From Acheta domesticus (taxonomy: Eukaryota > Arthropoda > Insecta > Orthoptera > Gryllidae), in assembly GCA_031308135.1 (NCBI GenBank), contig JAHLJT010003656.1:76744698-76808697 (forward strand): DNA of 64,000 nt, given 5' to 3'. Below the pieces are notes generated by a model that was given only the letters and a program-made list of their open reading frames with translations, had not been told where the DNA came from and made no database searches. Position numbers and translations under genes: made by a program. Below are positions 55,056 to 64,000 of this stretch, piece by piece; position 1 is the stretch's first letter, and each line of letters begins with the position of its first letter.

Positions 55056-56770
55056 AAAAATAGGATTTAGTGTAATACTGATCCTCCTAATGAGTTGCGT
55101 GCCTAGCGTGGTCTGAAGTGGCCCGTTCGCAAAAGAATTGTAAAGTGTATTTAAAAACAGGTTTTATCTTAAAAAATTTTGATTATACAAACAGAATTCA
55201 TCAGGATCAAATTCATCTGGATTGATTTCAAAACAGATTTCGTACTACGCGAGTTCACTAGTATACCGACGAATATAGTCACCACCATCTTACTTAAACA
55301 GCCTGCAAACGCGCAAATGCAGCGAGAAGAAAACGAGGGATAGTAAGTAGTCTTAGAATTTCGCACTGCTACCGTCTGACGTCGTGGCACAACTTGCAGA
55401 TCTCTGGCAGCTGCATGGGTCATCTCTCGAAACTCCAGCGCTCGAGAGAAACTTGAGACCTCGCAGAGATCGGGCGGAGACGGAACTTCACGAGAAGTGC
55501 GAAACTGTGTTAATGGACGGAATTTTTCATTGCTTCCTGCGCTCTTAGCCTTGAAAGAAAAACTCATACTCGAAGTTTGGCTGCTCGTAATATTTAAGAC
55601 GAACTATGTTTTCTTGCAAAGTAGTCTACAACTTATGAATAACATCTCATCATTAGAACAGATGGTCTCAAAAGGTAACTAAGCGAGCATGTAGAGTGGT
55701 GGAGAGAAAGTTTCTTAGGGAAAGAAAAATAGGTGAAGTTAATGGAGAGAATGGTACTAATAATGTTTCCCTCCTTTGTTATTTACTCAACATGAACGAC
55801 AGCTTCTTACAGAAAGTATTTGAGAGTTCTTCAGAGCTAACTTTCTTTTTGTCTTGCAAGGCTTTCTTGAAATAAAAAATAATGATAAGTCGTATCAAAG
55901 TAAAGAGAACAGTAAACTTAGCAAGTATCTGAAGATTTATTCTTTTGTGTTAAGTTTTCGGTTATGCAATTTCAGATTGGAATTCTCATAGGCGTTAAAC
56001 GCCAAACATTCTACTATTCCCTGATAAATATATTTAGTTATTTATACGAAGTGGCCAGTGATAAGTAAGCATAAGTCACGCTAATGCAGATTTCAGATAT
56101 AGTATTTTACAATTAATGTTTGGCTAACACAAGTACATCTGTACATGGCGTAGAAAATCATTCATATGTTTTCCTACCAGCTGATAAGAAGTTGAAAATC
56201 TATAATGCTGACTGGCGAGAACGTTGCCTAGAAAGTATTGTAGTACTTTCAGATCGGAAAACTCAGAACTGTGCCTTATGACTATCTCAAAATGACCCTT
56301 TCATATTTATGGTATTTTTGTACAAGTAACAAAGACACAGTTGCATGCCTCCAGGCTTGAGTATACGTAGATCTGAGAATACAAATTGTATGTAAATAGT
56401 AATAATGTATAAAAATATGCTGACACTACACACACTATGACTCACTAGCCTTCGAAACTTTCCACTTCCGGCATTTCTGCTGATCCTCGCTCGTACGTCA
56501 CCTACGCTAGCCACCACGTTAATGTCAACTTCCTGTTAAAGTTCGAAGTATGCTTTGAAGCCATTTGTATATCGAACTTTATTCACCCATTTTGGATAAT
56601 GTGAATATTAACTAGGTAATGAGCCAGGTATATTCGATATAATACAACCAGATATATTCGGTAATTAGCCAAATCGTCAGTTTACCCATAAAATATGCAA
56701 TTGTGTCATTGACTTCTTTCCTCTCCACAAGGCACACAAACGATCCTCCACAGGCATTAATCCACCGCGG
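55056..56770. other. Unassigned sequence
   Basis: A minus-strand frame of 132 residues (55169-55567) has mixed composition but no domain I recognise, no splice pattern and no neighbours to support it. Around 56590-56690 the words GGTATATTCGATATAATACA and AGATATATTCGGTAATTAGC form short diverged repeats. No gene called. Confidence 0.4.
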
Positions 56771-57040
56771 GAGTGGTTGAGAAGCAGAAAGAAGTTGAAC
56801 ATCTACGGGCGAGCGACCTCTTCGGGCGAGAGCGGTATCTCCGCCCGAATCAATGGAGGTGGACCGGGAGCAGTTGGGCCACTTGTGTTCCGCCGCCAGG
56901 GGGGAGGGGGAGGGGGCGCACACGTCCAGCGAAAACGTCCGCTCTCCGCCGATAGAGCGCTCCCTCCTCAACCCAGAGCTCGAGTCCCTAGAACAGAAAG
57001 TAGAGCATTTCTTTGTGCCGCTGATTCCGCTGTCAGAAGT
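56771..57040. other. GC-rich block
   Basis: CpG-bearing sequence with a GGGGGGAGGGGGAGGGGGCG run near 56904 and GGGCGAG repeats. A 130-residue frame crosses into the adjacent inverted repeat and has no domain. Confidence 0.35.
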
Positions 57041-57044
57041 TCGA

Positions 57045-57262
57045 ACTGTATGATTGATTCACGTTTCCGAAACGTCTATCGCCACGGCCAATACTATATT
57101 TATGTGGTAGTCGTATGGTACAGTAGTACATCCTTTTATTTAATACAGGTACCCTGCTGTTGTTTATAAAATAAAAGGACGAAATATTTTACTACATGTG
57201 AATGTGAAGATCAAGGTAGCTAAGTGAACCAAATTTAATGCTACGTTAGTGTTGTGATTGTT
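57045..57262 (+). repeat. Left arm of an inverted duplication flanking a SINE
   Basis: 57052-57262 is the inverted counterpart of 57740-58115. Shared stretches include TCCTTTTATTTAATACAGGT, GCTGTTGTTTATAAAATAAA, AAGATCAAGGTAGCT and GTGAACCAAATTTAATGCT. The left arm lacks about 150 bp of the internal foldback. Similar frames (SFYLIQVxCCCL) on the two arms follow from the shared DNA. Confidence 0.82.
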
Positions 57263-57715
57263 TTATTGCAGGATCTGATGGTGTTCATCTCCCTGAAAGG
57301 TGAGATCCGACGCCAACCAATATGTCGGGTTACGGAGGATTTCCCTTTCATGTATCACCCACCAGTGGGCACCATCCCAGCCATTCAAGCTCTAAGCTTC
57401 CGAATTGACCCATGATATGTGTGGTAGTGTAATGCATGTAAGTGTAAATGTTTGTAAGTAAGGGGTAGGGATAGGCCAAGGAAGGGGAGTCAAAGATCGT
57501 GCGCGGTCCGTGGTCTATTTGTAATGGTACTTTCCTATCATTTGTCTGGTACTGATCGCAGAAACTACACAAAACTTCAAAACACAGCAGCTGGCTGCTA
57601 GAAGTCTCTTCTAGACAGCGGATGAATTTGTCCTAGCTATTTAGTTAGTATCCAAAATCCGCCACCGTCGGGACACAAACCCTAGGATCTTCCGGTCAGA
57701 GAATAGCAGAGTCAA
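57255..57715 (-). mobile_element. tRNA-headed SINE between inverted arms
   Basis: Reverse-strand copy with GGTGAGATCCGACGCCAAC, TGTATCACCCACCAGTGGGC, AAGCTCTAAGCTTCC, TGTGTGGTAGTGTAATGCAT and ACAAACCCTAGGATCTTCCG. The tRNA-like head is lost. Both arms of the surrounding inverted repeat carry, at their inner ends, a piece of SINE 3-prime end (CGTTAGTGTTGTGATTG). Confidence 0.83.
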
Positions 57716-57739
57716 CGGGAATCGATCTGTATAATGTAG

Positions 57740-58115
57740 TGTGTTTGGAGACATCAATTTATGCGACAATCACAACACTAACGGAACTAATGACTGCAGC
57801 ATTAAATTTGGTTCACTAAGCTACCTTGATCTTTGCATTCACATACAGTACAATGTTACGTCCTCTTATTTTACATACATTGCCTGCTGTGGTGTATAAA
57901 ACAAACACCACTGTTATTTTATATAATTTACTAATTAATAAGCATAAAATTTACAAATAAATGATGTGTAAAGTAGCAGTGGTGTTTATTTTATAAACAA
58001 CAGCAAGATACCTGTATTAAATAAAAGGACGTAATATTGTACCATACGAAAACTGTGTAAATATAGTAATGACAGTGGCAATAGACGTTCCGAAAACGTG
58101 AATTAGCCTTCTTGA
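57740..58115 (-). mobile_element. Foldback/MITE with 66-bp inverted repeats
   Basis: Inside the right arm, 57848-57913 and 57977-58042 are inverted copies with several differences (GTACAATGTTACGTCC against GTACAATATTACGTCC on the inverted right). They flank a 63-bp AT-rich centre. Length (195 bp) and structure fit a MITE. The surrounding 57740-57847 and 58043-58115 repeat in the left arm, so the MITE sits inside a larger repeated unit. Confidence 0.8.
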
Positions 58116-58780
58116 AATTCATTATGCTTTCAATTGTAATAATTTCTTCTAATAACTGAATTCTGACTTTTGGAGCTATCCGGTAAGAAGATATTGAATG
58201 GCACTGGCTGTTAGTAAATATTTCCTGTGACTCAAGTATAGAAACGTTAGTTCGCATTTCAGTTGTTATTGGAATGACCGAAGTTCAGACACAAAACTAC
58301 ACACAATTTTTTAAAATGCGCCGTTTGTCATTAATTGAGCTCCGCAGTTCTCTCGCCAATTTTCTCTGCAGTCATTGGTGAGTGCTGATTGCTTATTGTG
58401 TAAAATTATTGGATGAAATAATGAAGTGTTTGAATTCAATTTGTTTCTTTCACTTCGAATTTGACTATGTGCAAGGTAGGTGCAATAAAATTTAAATTTT
58501 CGGAATCGTTTTTGAAAACTGTTTACAGAAAGTATCAACAGGCAAAGCGGACCCAACGTCACATTTTTTTCTGGACTCTCTCCATTTTCGTCGTACCAAC
58601 TACACAGAGATTATCAATATCATAATATTTTTCGTGGAAAATGGTAAGATTACCCGGATTTTCAAAAATACTTCGATTTGAAACACAGTTTTTACTAAGT
58701 CGCTTTTATATAAATCCTGAGGAGGCTGATATAACAACAGGTGGACCAGTGGTTCGTTGAGATGACACAAAAGAATCGAG
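58116..58780. other. AT-rich unassigned sequence
   Basis: I see nothing recognisable. Confidence 0.5.
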
Positions 58781-60070
58781 AGAGGACGAGGGGTGGTGAA
58801 GGGGAGGGAAGAGCAGAGGCAAAAGTGCAGAGGCGGAGGCAGATTTGGTGTTGGTTCAGCGAGAAGGCTTTTACTCCGTCAGCTGGCAAAGGGGAAAGGG
58901 CGGGGGCTTGACGAGCGGCGTCGAGAGCAGCTGAGGGCTGAGCCACGTGGGCGCGAGCGGAGCAGAGGGTGAGGTGGGGAATGGCAAGGCTTGGCGGGGT
59001 CGAGAGCGGCAGCGAGGTCGAGGGTTGAGGCGAGAGCGGGGGCGAGGACGGAGACGAGGACGAGGGAGAGGGCGGGGATGAGGGAGAAGGTGAGGGCAAC
59101 GATGAGGGCGGGGACGGGGATGAGGAAAGGGTAGGGGCGAGGGCGGGGAGAGGACGGGAGCGAAAGCGGTAGAGAGGGCAGCGGCGAAAACGGGGGCTAG
59201 AGCAGGACGAGGGCGGGGACGGGGGCTGACGCGAAAACGGGGATGAGAGTAGTGGTGAGGGCGGTGACGAGGGCGGGGGCGATGGCCGGGGAAAGGGCGG
59301 GGATGAGAGCTAATGTGATGATGAGGGCGAAGGGGGTGAGGGCGGAGGCGAGGGCGAGAGTGATGGCGAAGGCAGGAGCGAGGGTGGGGGTGAGGGCGGA
59401 GGTGAGGGTGAGGACGAGGGTGCGGGTGAGGGCGGGGGCCGAGAGAAGGGGCGAGGACAGGAGGGGCGGGGGTGAAAGCGGTGGCGAGGACGGTGGCGAG
59501 GGCGGGGGTGAGGGCGGGGTGAAGGGCGTGGGTGAGGGCGGGGGCGGGGGTGAAGGCGGGGGCGAGGGCGGGGGCGAGTGCGGGGGCGAGTGCGGGGGCG
59601 AGTGCGGGGGCGAGTGCGGGGGCGAGTGCGGGGGCGAGTGCGGGGGCGAGTGCGGGGGCGAGTGCGGGGGCGAGTGCGGGGGCGAGTGCGGGGGCGAGTG
59701 CGGGGGCGAGTGCGGGGGCGAGTGCGGGGGCGAGTGCGGGGGCGAGTGCGGGGGCGAGTGCGGGGGCGGGGGCGAGGGCGGGGGCGAGGGCGGGGGCGAG
59801 GGCGGGGGCGAGGGCGGGGGCGAGGGCGGGGGCGAGGGCGGGGGCGAGGGCGGGGGCGAGGGCGGGGGCGAGGGCGGGGGCGGGGTTGGGGACTGAGGCG
59901 AGGACAGTTGCGCGGGCAGGGCAGTGACGACGGCGAGGGCGGGGTGGGGCAGGCGTGGCTGGGCGGGAGCGAGAGCGGTGCAACCGCAGAGCTGCCGCCG
60001 AAGAGGAAGCTGAGAGCAGAGACGGCGGGTTTGTCCTCCCCAGAGGGCGGCATCAAGGGAATGACGCCTT
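58781..60070. repeat. G-rich array; 12-bp unit GAGxGCGGGGGC
   Basis: 58781-59570 is degenerate purine-rich sequence (GAGGGCGGGG words). 59576-59767 is sixteen units of GAGTGCGGGGGC and 59774-59881 nine units of GAGGGCGGGGGC, each block homogeneous. The period is a multiple of three, so six frames are open for up to 370 residues (Ala/Leu/Pro, Ser/Pro, Arg/Gly strings). None is a gene. The plus strand has a GGGGG run every 12 bases. Confidence 0.95.
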
Positions 60071-60394
60071 AAAGCTATTTGCATGAAAATTTACCTGCGC
60101 ATTCAATTCCTACCGACTCGCAGCCACCCCATCGCCCGCTGCGCCCTGCCACGCCGCCCACTCCCTCACGGCCTACTTATCTCCCCACTCCAGTCGCTAC
60201 CACAAACCACTCTGGTTTGTCTTGTCACGACCATCTCCCACATTTCCAACGTGTCTTGCCTGCGAGTACTTTTTTTAACAAACAGCGAACGCATATACAT
60301 AGTAAGTAGAACGCATGGAATGCACGTTTATAATTAAGTAGAAAGTCTTTACAAGACGTTACGCCACGGTAATTTTACGTTAAGTGACCTGATT
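60071..60394. other. C-rich block then AT-rich sequence
   Basis: The block starts with CTATTTGCATGAAAA (octamer ATTTGCAT at about 60077), becomes C-rich to 60240, then AT-rich. No gene recognised. Confidence 0.35.
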
Positions 60395-60880
60395 GATTTT
60401 TTCCTGGTACGTCCTGCTAATACGGTCATTAGTCTCGTTAGTGTAGACAATGATGTATTCCGCGAAGAGGATGGAATTGGTGATACCCGGTACTGACATA
60501 CATATCGACCTGCGGAAGAATTCTTTCTTCATATATATCCCACCAACCGGAACAAGCTCTAAGCCGCCGACTGTCCTCCCGACTTGTGCATTAGTGGTAC
60601 ATGTAAGTGTTCGTGTGTATAAGGGGAGAGGAAGGGACGAGGATGAGGAAGGGGGATTGCGCACGGTCCGTGTCTCGTTTCTTAGGACACGGTGCTCCGG
60701 CATTTGTCTGGTATTGATCAGAGTATCCAAGGAAAATTACCAATTAGAGGAGCCGGCCGCGATAATTACACTCCAGACTGCGACGGAATTCGTCTATTCG
60801 TCGTATATATTCGTCTACGAATATGTATCTAGTAATGAATATCCGGCACCGTCCGAACTTGAACTCGAGAATCCCGGTCA
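60395..60880 (-). mobile_element. tRNA-headed SINE, diverged
   Basis: Reverse-strand copy: TGGTACGTCCTGCTAATACGG, GGTCATTAGTCTCGTTAGTG, GGAACAAGCTCTAAGCCGCC, TGGTACATGTAAGTGTTCGT, CACGGTCCGTGTCTCGTTTC, GCATTTGTCTGGTATTGATC and CCGGCACCGTCCGAACTTGA. The head past box B is lost. Confidence 0.8.
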
Positions 60881-61335
60881 GAGTCTCAATAGTTGGCCGG
60901 ACAGAATATTGATTAATATTCATTGTGATGTCCTGTGGTTGGCTGAACTTAGCGATGTATTACATTCATTCTGTAGTCCGAAGTGAGAAGCCAGATGGGC
61001 CTGATTTGAACTGCTCGAGAGAAGCAAGTCAATCAAGATGTAAGAAATTGTCCACAATTTTTTGAAGTTAACTTATCCAACAACAAGTACAATTTTTTTA
61101 ATCCTTACACGTGTACCGTTTATACATTTTCTTTTGCCATATTTGCACTCGTTTTCTATCTTTCGCCTTTCGATCTAGACTCCACCTCCGCCGCATTTCT
61201 GTTTTCACCCAGTCTCCGCCTCTTCCCCTCTGCACTCCCGATACATCGTATAATATCTTCTCTCCAATTTGTTTCTCCTCTCCCGAGTCCCTCTTGTACG
61301 GTTTTCAGTTGATTTTCGTCCTAGCCCAGCTTGGG
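60881..61335. other. Unassigned sequence
   Basis: Pyrimidine-biased at 61110-61300 (TCCGCCTCTTCCCCTC words). No gene or element recognised. Confidence 0.45.
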
Positions 61336-61339
61336 AACC

Positions 61340-61560
61340 TCGCTGACCCTTATCATGCGAGCATATAAGAACCCGATAACTACCTCTGGGTAACAGGGTT
61401 CAAATTCCGAGAATTCTCCGTGAAATTTCTGAACAGTGCAATTTTGCGGCAAGATTCCTCAGGCCTCACCGGGAGCGGTTTCTCCCGCTATTCATTACTC
61501 CATTACCCATATCATCCTTCATCATCTACTCACAACTTCTTTCAACATACCAGGTAAAAG
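61340..61560 (+). mobile_element. SINE-like sequence, low certainty
   Basis: CAGGGTTCAAATTCCGAGAA resembles a tRNA T-arm/box B (GGTTCAAATTCC at about 61400). It is followed by a GC-richer body (CCTCACCGGGAGCGGTTTCT) and a CATCCTTCATCATCTAC tail, a layout like the second SINE type at 54.9 kb. No second copy is available to confirm. Confidence 0.35.
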
Positions 61561-62090
61561 TCTCATCAACGCAGGTACTGGTATAATAGAAAGTTAAAGT
61601 GCCTTGTATTCAATCGACTTTGTAAAAGTGTCTCCAATGTGACCCAACTGTTCCTATTCCATCCTTGTCATCTCATTTCCTCATTCCTGAACGAACATTG
61701 TCGCATACTAATCCTACATCTCTTACGTCCATTTCAATCGTTTATTTCCTTTCTCTCTGACTGAAGGGGCGGAGACTCTTACCCGTCCAGAGTCTCCGCC
61801 CCTTATCTTCCTTCCCTACTGCCCTCTTTCTCTAGATCACCAGCCTCTAGTCCTCAAATCCTGCTTTGCTTCCATATCTGCACTACGTTTTCATTTCTGT
61901 ATTTCCACTTTGTTTCTTGTTCCGCCTATTCTCTGAGATGACTTTTTCACATCCTCCAGTCCGTCTCATCCACTTCGGTTGACATATCATTCGATGAAAG
62001 TTTAATACAACAGGAGGCACAAGTCCAAACTCTGTCAGATAAAATATATCAGCCAATAAACAAAACTAGGAGTTAACTGCATTGTTGTTT
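61561..62090. other. Unassigned; contains perfect 16-bp hairpin
   Basis: 61764-61779 (AAGGGGCGGAGACTCT) and 61789-61804 are exact inverted copies with a 9-base loop, a very stable GC-rich hairpin. The surroundings are pyrimidine-rich with no gene. Confidence 0.6.
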
Positions 62091-63060
62091 TATCATTATC
62101 ATCATCGTCGTCGTCATCATCGCCTTTTTGACAGGTTTTGCTGGACCTCTACGTTTGGTGGAAATGACACTGTTGTGTCTTTGCAATCAGAAAGAAGAAC
62201 TCGTTTTCTTACGACATTTATTTTACACAACATAGAAGTACAATATGGTCGCCGGAAGGCGAAGTGGTTAAGCCGATGGCTCAGTATCTACGGCGGAGGG
62301 CCTTGTTGCGTGGCAGGAGACGATGTCTTTGCCGGCTGCGGGTCGCAGGTCTGTTTCTGCCGCGTAAGCGGCGGTGCGTCACTCCTCGGAGAGGAGATGG
62401 CTAAGCCACAGAGCTATCTTTGTTCGTGGCAGTTGGGGGCCGTGACAACGGCCGCGGCGAGCGGGGAGTGTCGCCGGCTGAGAGTAGGGGAGATGGCGGA
62501 GCCGTCGCCCAGGTGCCGAGAGGCTGGAGCGCGGGGGCCTAGGATGGGCCGCGACAGCGGTGAGGCCGTAGCACCACCGGGGCGATGCTGGGGTGTAGCG
62601 TCGCTAGCCGAACGTGGCGGCGGCAGCGGTGCCGTCCGCTCGGCAGTGGCGAGGCCGGGGCGTGATCGCGTCGCTGGCAGAGCGTCGTGGCGGCGGCGGG
62701 GCCGGCGCCTGGTGCGGCGAGGCAGTGGCGTCGTGGAATGCTGTTGCCTCGGCGTGACGTGTCGGTGGACACAGTCGGCAGGCTCGTGCTGGCGGTTGCG
62801 TGAGAGGCTCTCTGTTGACTGCTGGCAGACTCGTGGTTGACTCCTGGCTGCCTCGTAGCTGGCTGGTAGCTGACTCGACGCTTACCCGTTGTCCACCGGG
62901 TTTTATACTCCGGTGGGCCAATGAGAAATGATTTCTTGGCAAGGGGTCAGTGCGCAGCGGGTCCGTGCTGCGCCCTCTTGATGGAGTTCAGAGGTTTGCT
63001 GGCGCGCGCCGTTTGAATGGTCGGCGCGTACACAGCAGACACTATGTTAAGTTAAAACAA
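62091..63060 (-). mobile_element. LTR-like or promoter region, minus strand
   Basis: On the minus strand an ATTGG (inverted CCAAT, 62918-62922) precedes TATAAAA (62901-62907). A GC-rich leader with repeated ACGAGTCTGCCAGCAGTCAAC-like words follows, and then AATAAA near 62219. That order suggests U3-R-U5 of an LTR, with transcription towards lower coordinates. A plus-strand frame of 252 residues (62082-62840) and minus-strand frames overlap it, with Arg/Gly/Ala-rich composition and no domain. An isolated host promoter is the alternative. Confidence 0.45.
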
Positions 63061-63540
63061 GCTCATCCCCCAAGAATTTTCTTACAATAGTGTCCAGTTG
63101 CGCGGATTTCTGCATTTTTTATACAGATTTTCCTAATTACGAATATTTTTTCTAGTTACAGTTATTTTTTGTTACTTTTTTGTATTATTTTAAAATTTTT
63201 TGATATTATTTTATAATAATAATTCATTTCTTTATTTACATTTGTCTAATCTCGTATGGTTTCAACGGCGTAAATCGGGGTCAAAATTTATTACAATAAA
63301 CTAGTGTTCTTGTTCAAAGTAGACAAATTTGTTCTCTCAATATAATATCCAGATATTTGGTTCAATTATTTTTTTCTTTGACTCAGCTACTTAAGTAGAA
63401 ACATTGCCACCCACTCTCCAAAAGAAAAAAAAGCCTTAAAAATGTCTACATGATATAACAACATACCACTGCAGGATTCCAATTCCATTCTAAAGAGTAA
63501 GATTAAAAAGCTTTAATGCGATTTTGGCACAATTTCTTTT
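63061..63540. other. AT-rich unassigned sequence
   Basis: T-rich simple sequence at 63110-63230. Nothing else. Confidence 0.5.
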
Positions 63541-64000
63541 CAGAAATTTTGCTACGTGCAGAACGATGCCGATTGTAAAAGCAGCGAAAATGACCGAAAT
63601 TTCGAAATTACAAAAGAACACGATCCACCAAACCCTCAAAACACAATACTCTTCCAGGCGGTAGCGAAATTAAAAATAAACTCTGCTTTGCTAAGGTTAC
63701 TGTGTAATTACATTATCACACTCGCCATCGCAGGAATTTCCATTTCAAATGGTCCACGACACCAGGAATGACTCGTTTGCATAATGCGATGCAATTATCC
63801 GCAAAGCTCCTTAACGAGGGCCCGGGCACCTGCAACTGGAGCAGCGCAGCCCTTCGGTGGCCACGCAGCCTCCGCCCTTCACCCTTCGCCCTTCGCCTCC
63901 CTCTGTTGCCCTCTCCTCTCTGCAGTCGGCTCTCATTCTCTAGATCCCGTTTCTCGTACTCGAACTTCGGCTACAGTCCATATTCTCACTTTTGTTCTCT
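63541..64000. promoter_or_regulatory. Candidate regulatory island, runs off the window
   Basis: Nonrepetitive CpG-bearing sequence with GTAATTACATT, TTTGCATAATGCGATGCAAT, CTTAACGAGG and CACCTGCAACTG (two E-box-like motifs), then a C-rich segment to the window edge. No exon visible. Regulatory role is inference. Confidence 0.25.

Noticed and set aside
55169..55567. 132-residue minus-strand frame as a host gene
   Set aside because: Balanced composition but no recognisable family, splice pattern, promoter or conserved neighbour.
58871..60084. Frames of 131-370 residues in the G-rich block
   Set aside because: The 12-bp period keeps six frames open. The peptides are simple Ala/Pro/Leu, Pro/Ser or Arg/Gly repeats.
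62082..62840. 252-residue frame on the plus strand
   Set aside because: Low-complexity Arg/Gly/Ala composition, antisense to an LTR-like promoter region, no domain.

Overview
This is eukaryotic, intergenic-type DNA, most likely from an insect (or another arthropod) with a large, repeat-rich genome. The evidence is the mixture of decayed animal transposons (mariner, Tc1, hAT, pogo-type and tyrosine-recombinase elements), a tRNA-headed SINE present about 13 times, LTR-like fragments, and an AT-rich background broken by GC-rich islands and simple tandem arrays. There are no operons or Shine-Dalgarno-led genes, and I find no intact host protein-coding gene. Almost every long open frame lies in a tandem array and is open only because the array has no stop codon. 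I cannot name the insect order from sequence alone.

Layout. 1-4060: pyrimidine-rich degenerate minisatellites, a G-rich block and a 114-bp hairpin. 4.5-9.0 kb: an old SINE, a dispersed repeat, a 13-bp array and two adjacent MITEs. 9.5-13.3 kb: a GT-rich array and a TCG/TCA triplet array. 13.7-23.2 kb: SINEs, a mariner remnant, a hammerhead-like motif and a tail fragment of a new repeat family (family X). 24.7-26.1 kb: an almost perfect 10-bp satellite followed by a pogo-like MITE. 29.3-31.7 kb: a minus-strand family X copy and a hAT-type element with perfect 8-bp target duplications. 32-47.4 kb: many SINEs, C-rich arrays, LTR-like regions, a Tc1 fragment and a fragment of a recurrent transposon-associated protein. 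48.0-53.8 kb: the most interesting region (below). 54-64 kb: a second SINE type, an inverted duplication around a SINE, a G-rich 12-bp array and an LTR-like region.

The highlight is 48.0-53.8 kb. A tyrosine-recombinase gene (Crypton-like by sequence type) can be followed from 50.84 to 53.26 kb. It keeps all catalytic motifs (Arg, HxxR, His, Tyr) and has two apparent GT-AG introns of 80-81 bp. It is interrupted by a 1,283-bp hAT element with 13-bp terminal inverted repeats and an 8-bp target duplication that falls inside the codons of the HxxR box. The gene is framed by noncoding sequence that recurs, without the recombinase, at 20.2-20.6 kb and 29.3-30.4 kb. That noncoding part contains a GTCC/GTCT array and four degenerate repeats of about 306 bp. 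A simple reading is that family X is a tyrosine-recombinase transposon with deletion derivatives that have lost the gene. A second, opposite-strand recombinase fragment lies at 48.0-48.3 kb.

Non-repetitive GC islands with CpG and homeodomain-type (TAATTA) or octamer (ATTTGCAT) motifs may be cis-regulatory elements. This is inference only.
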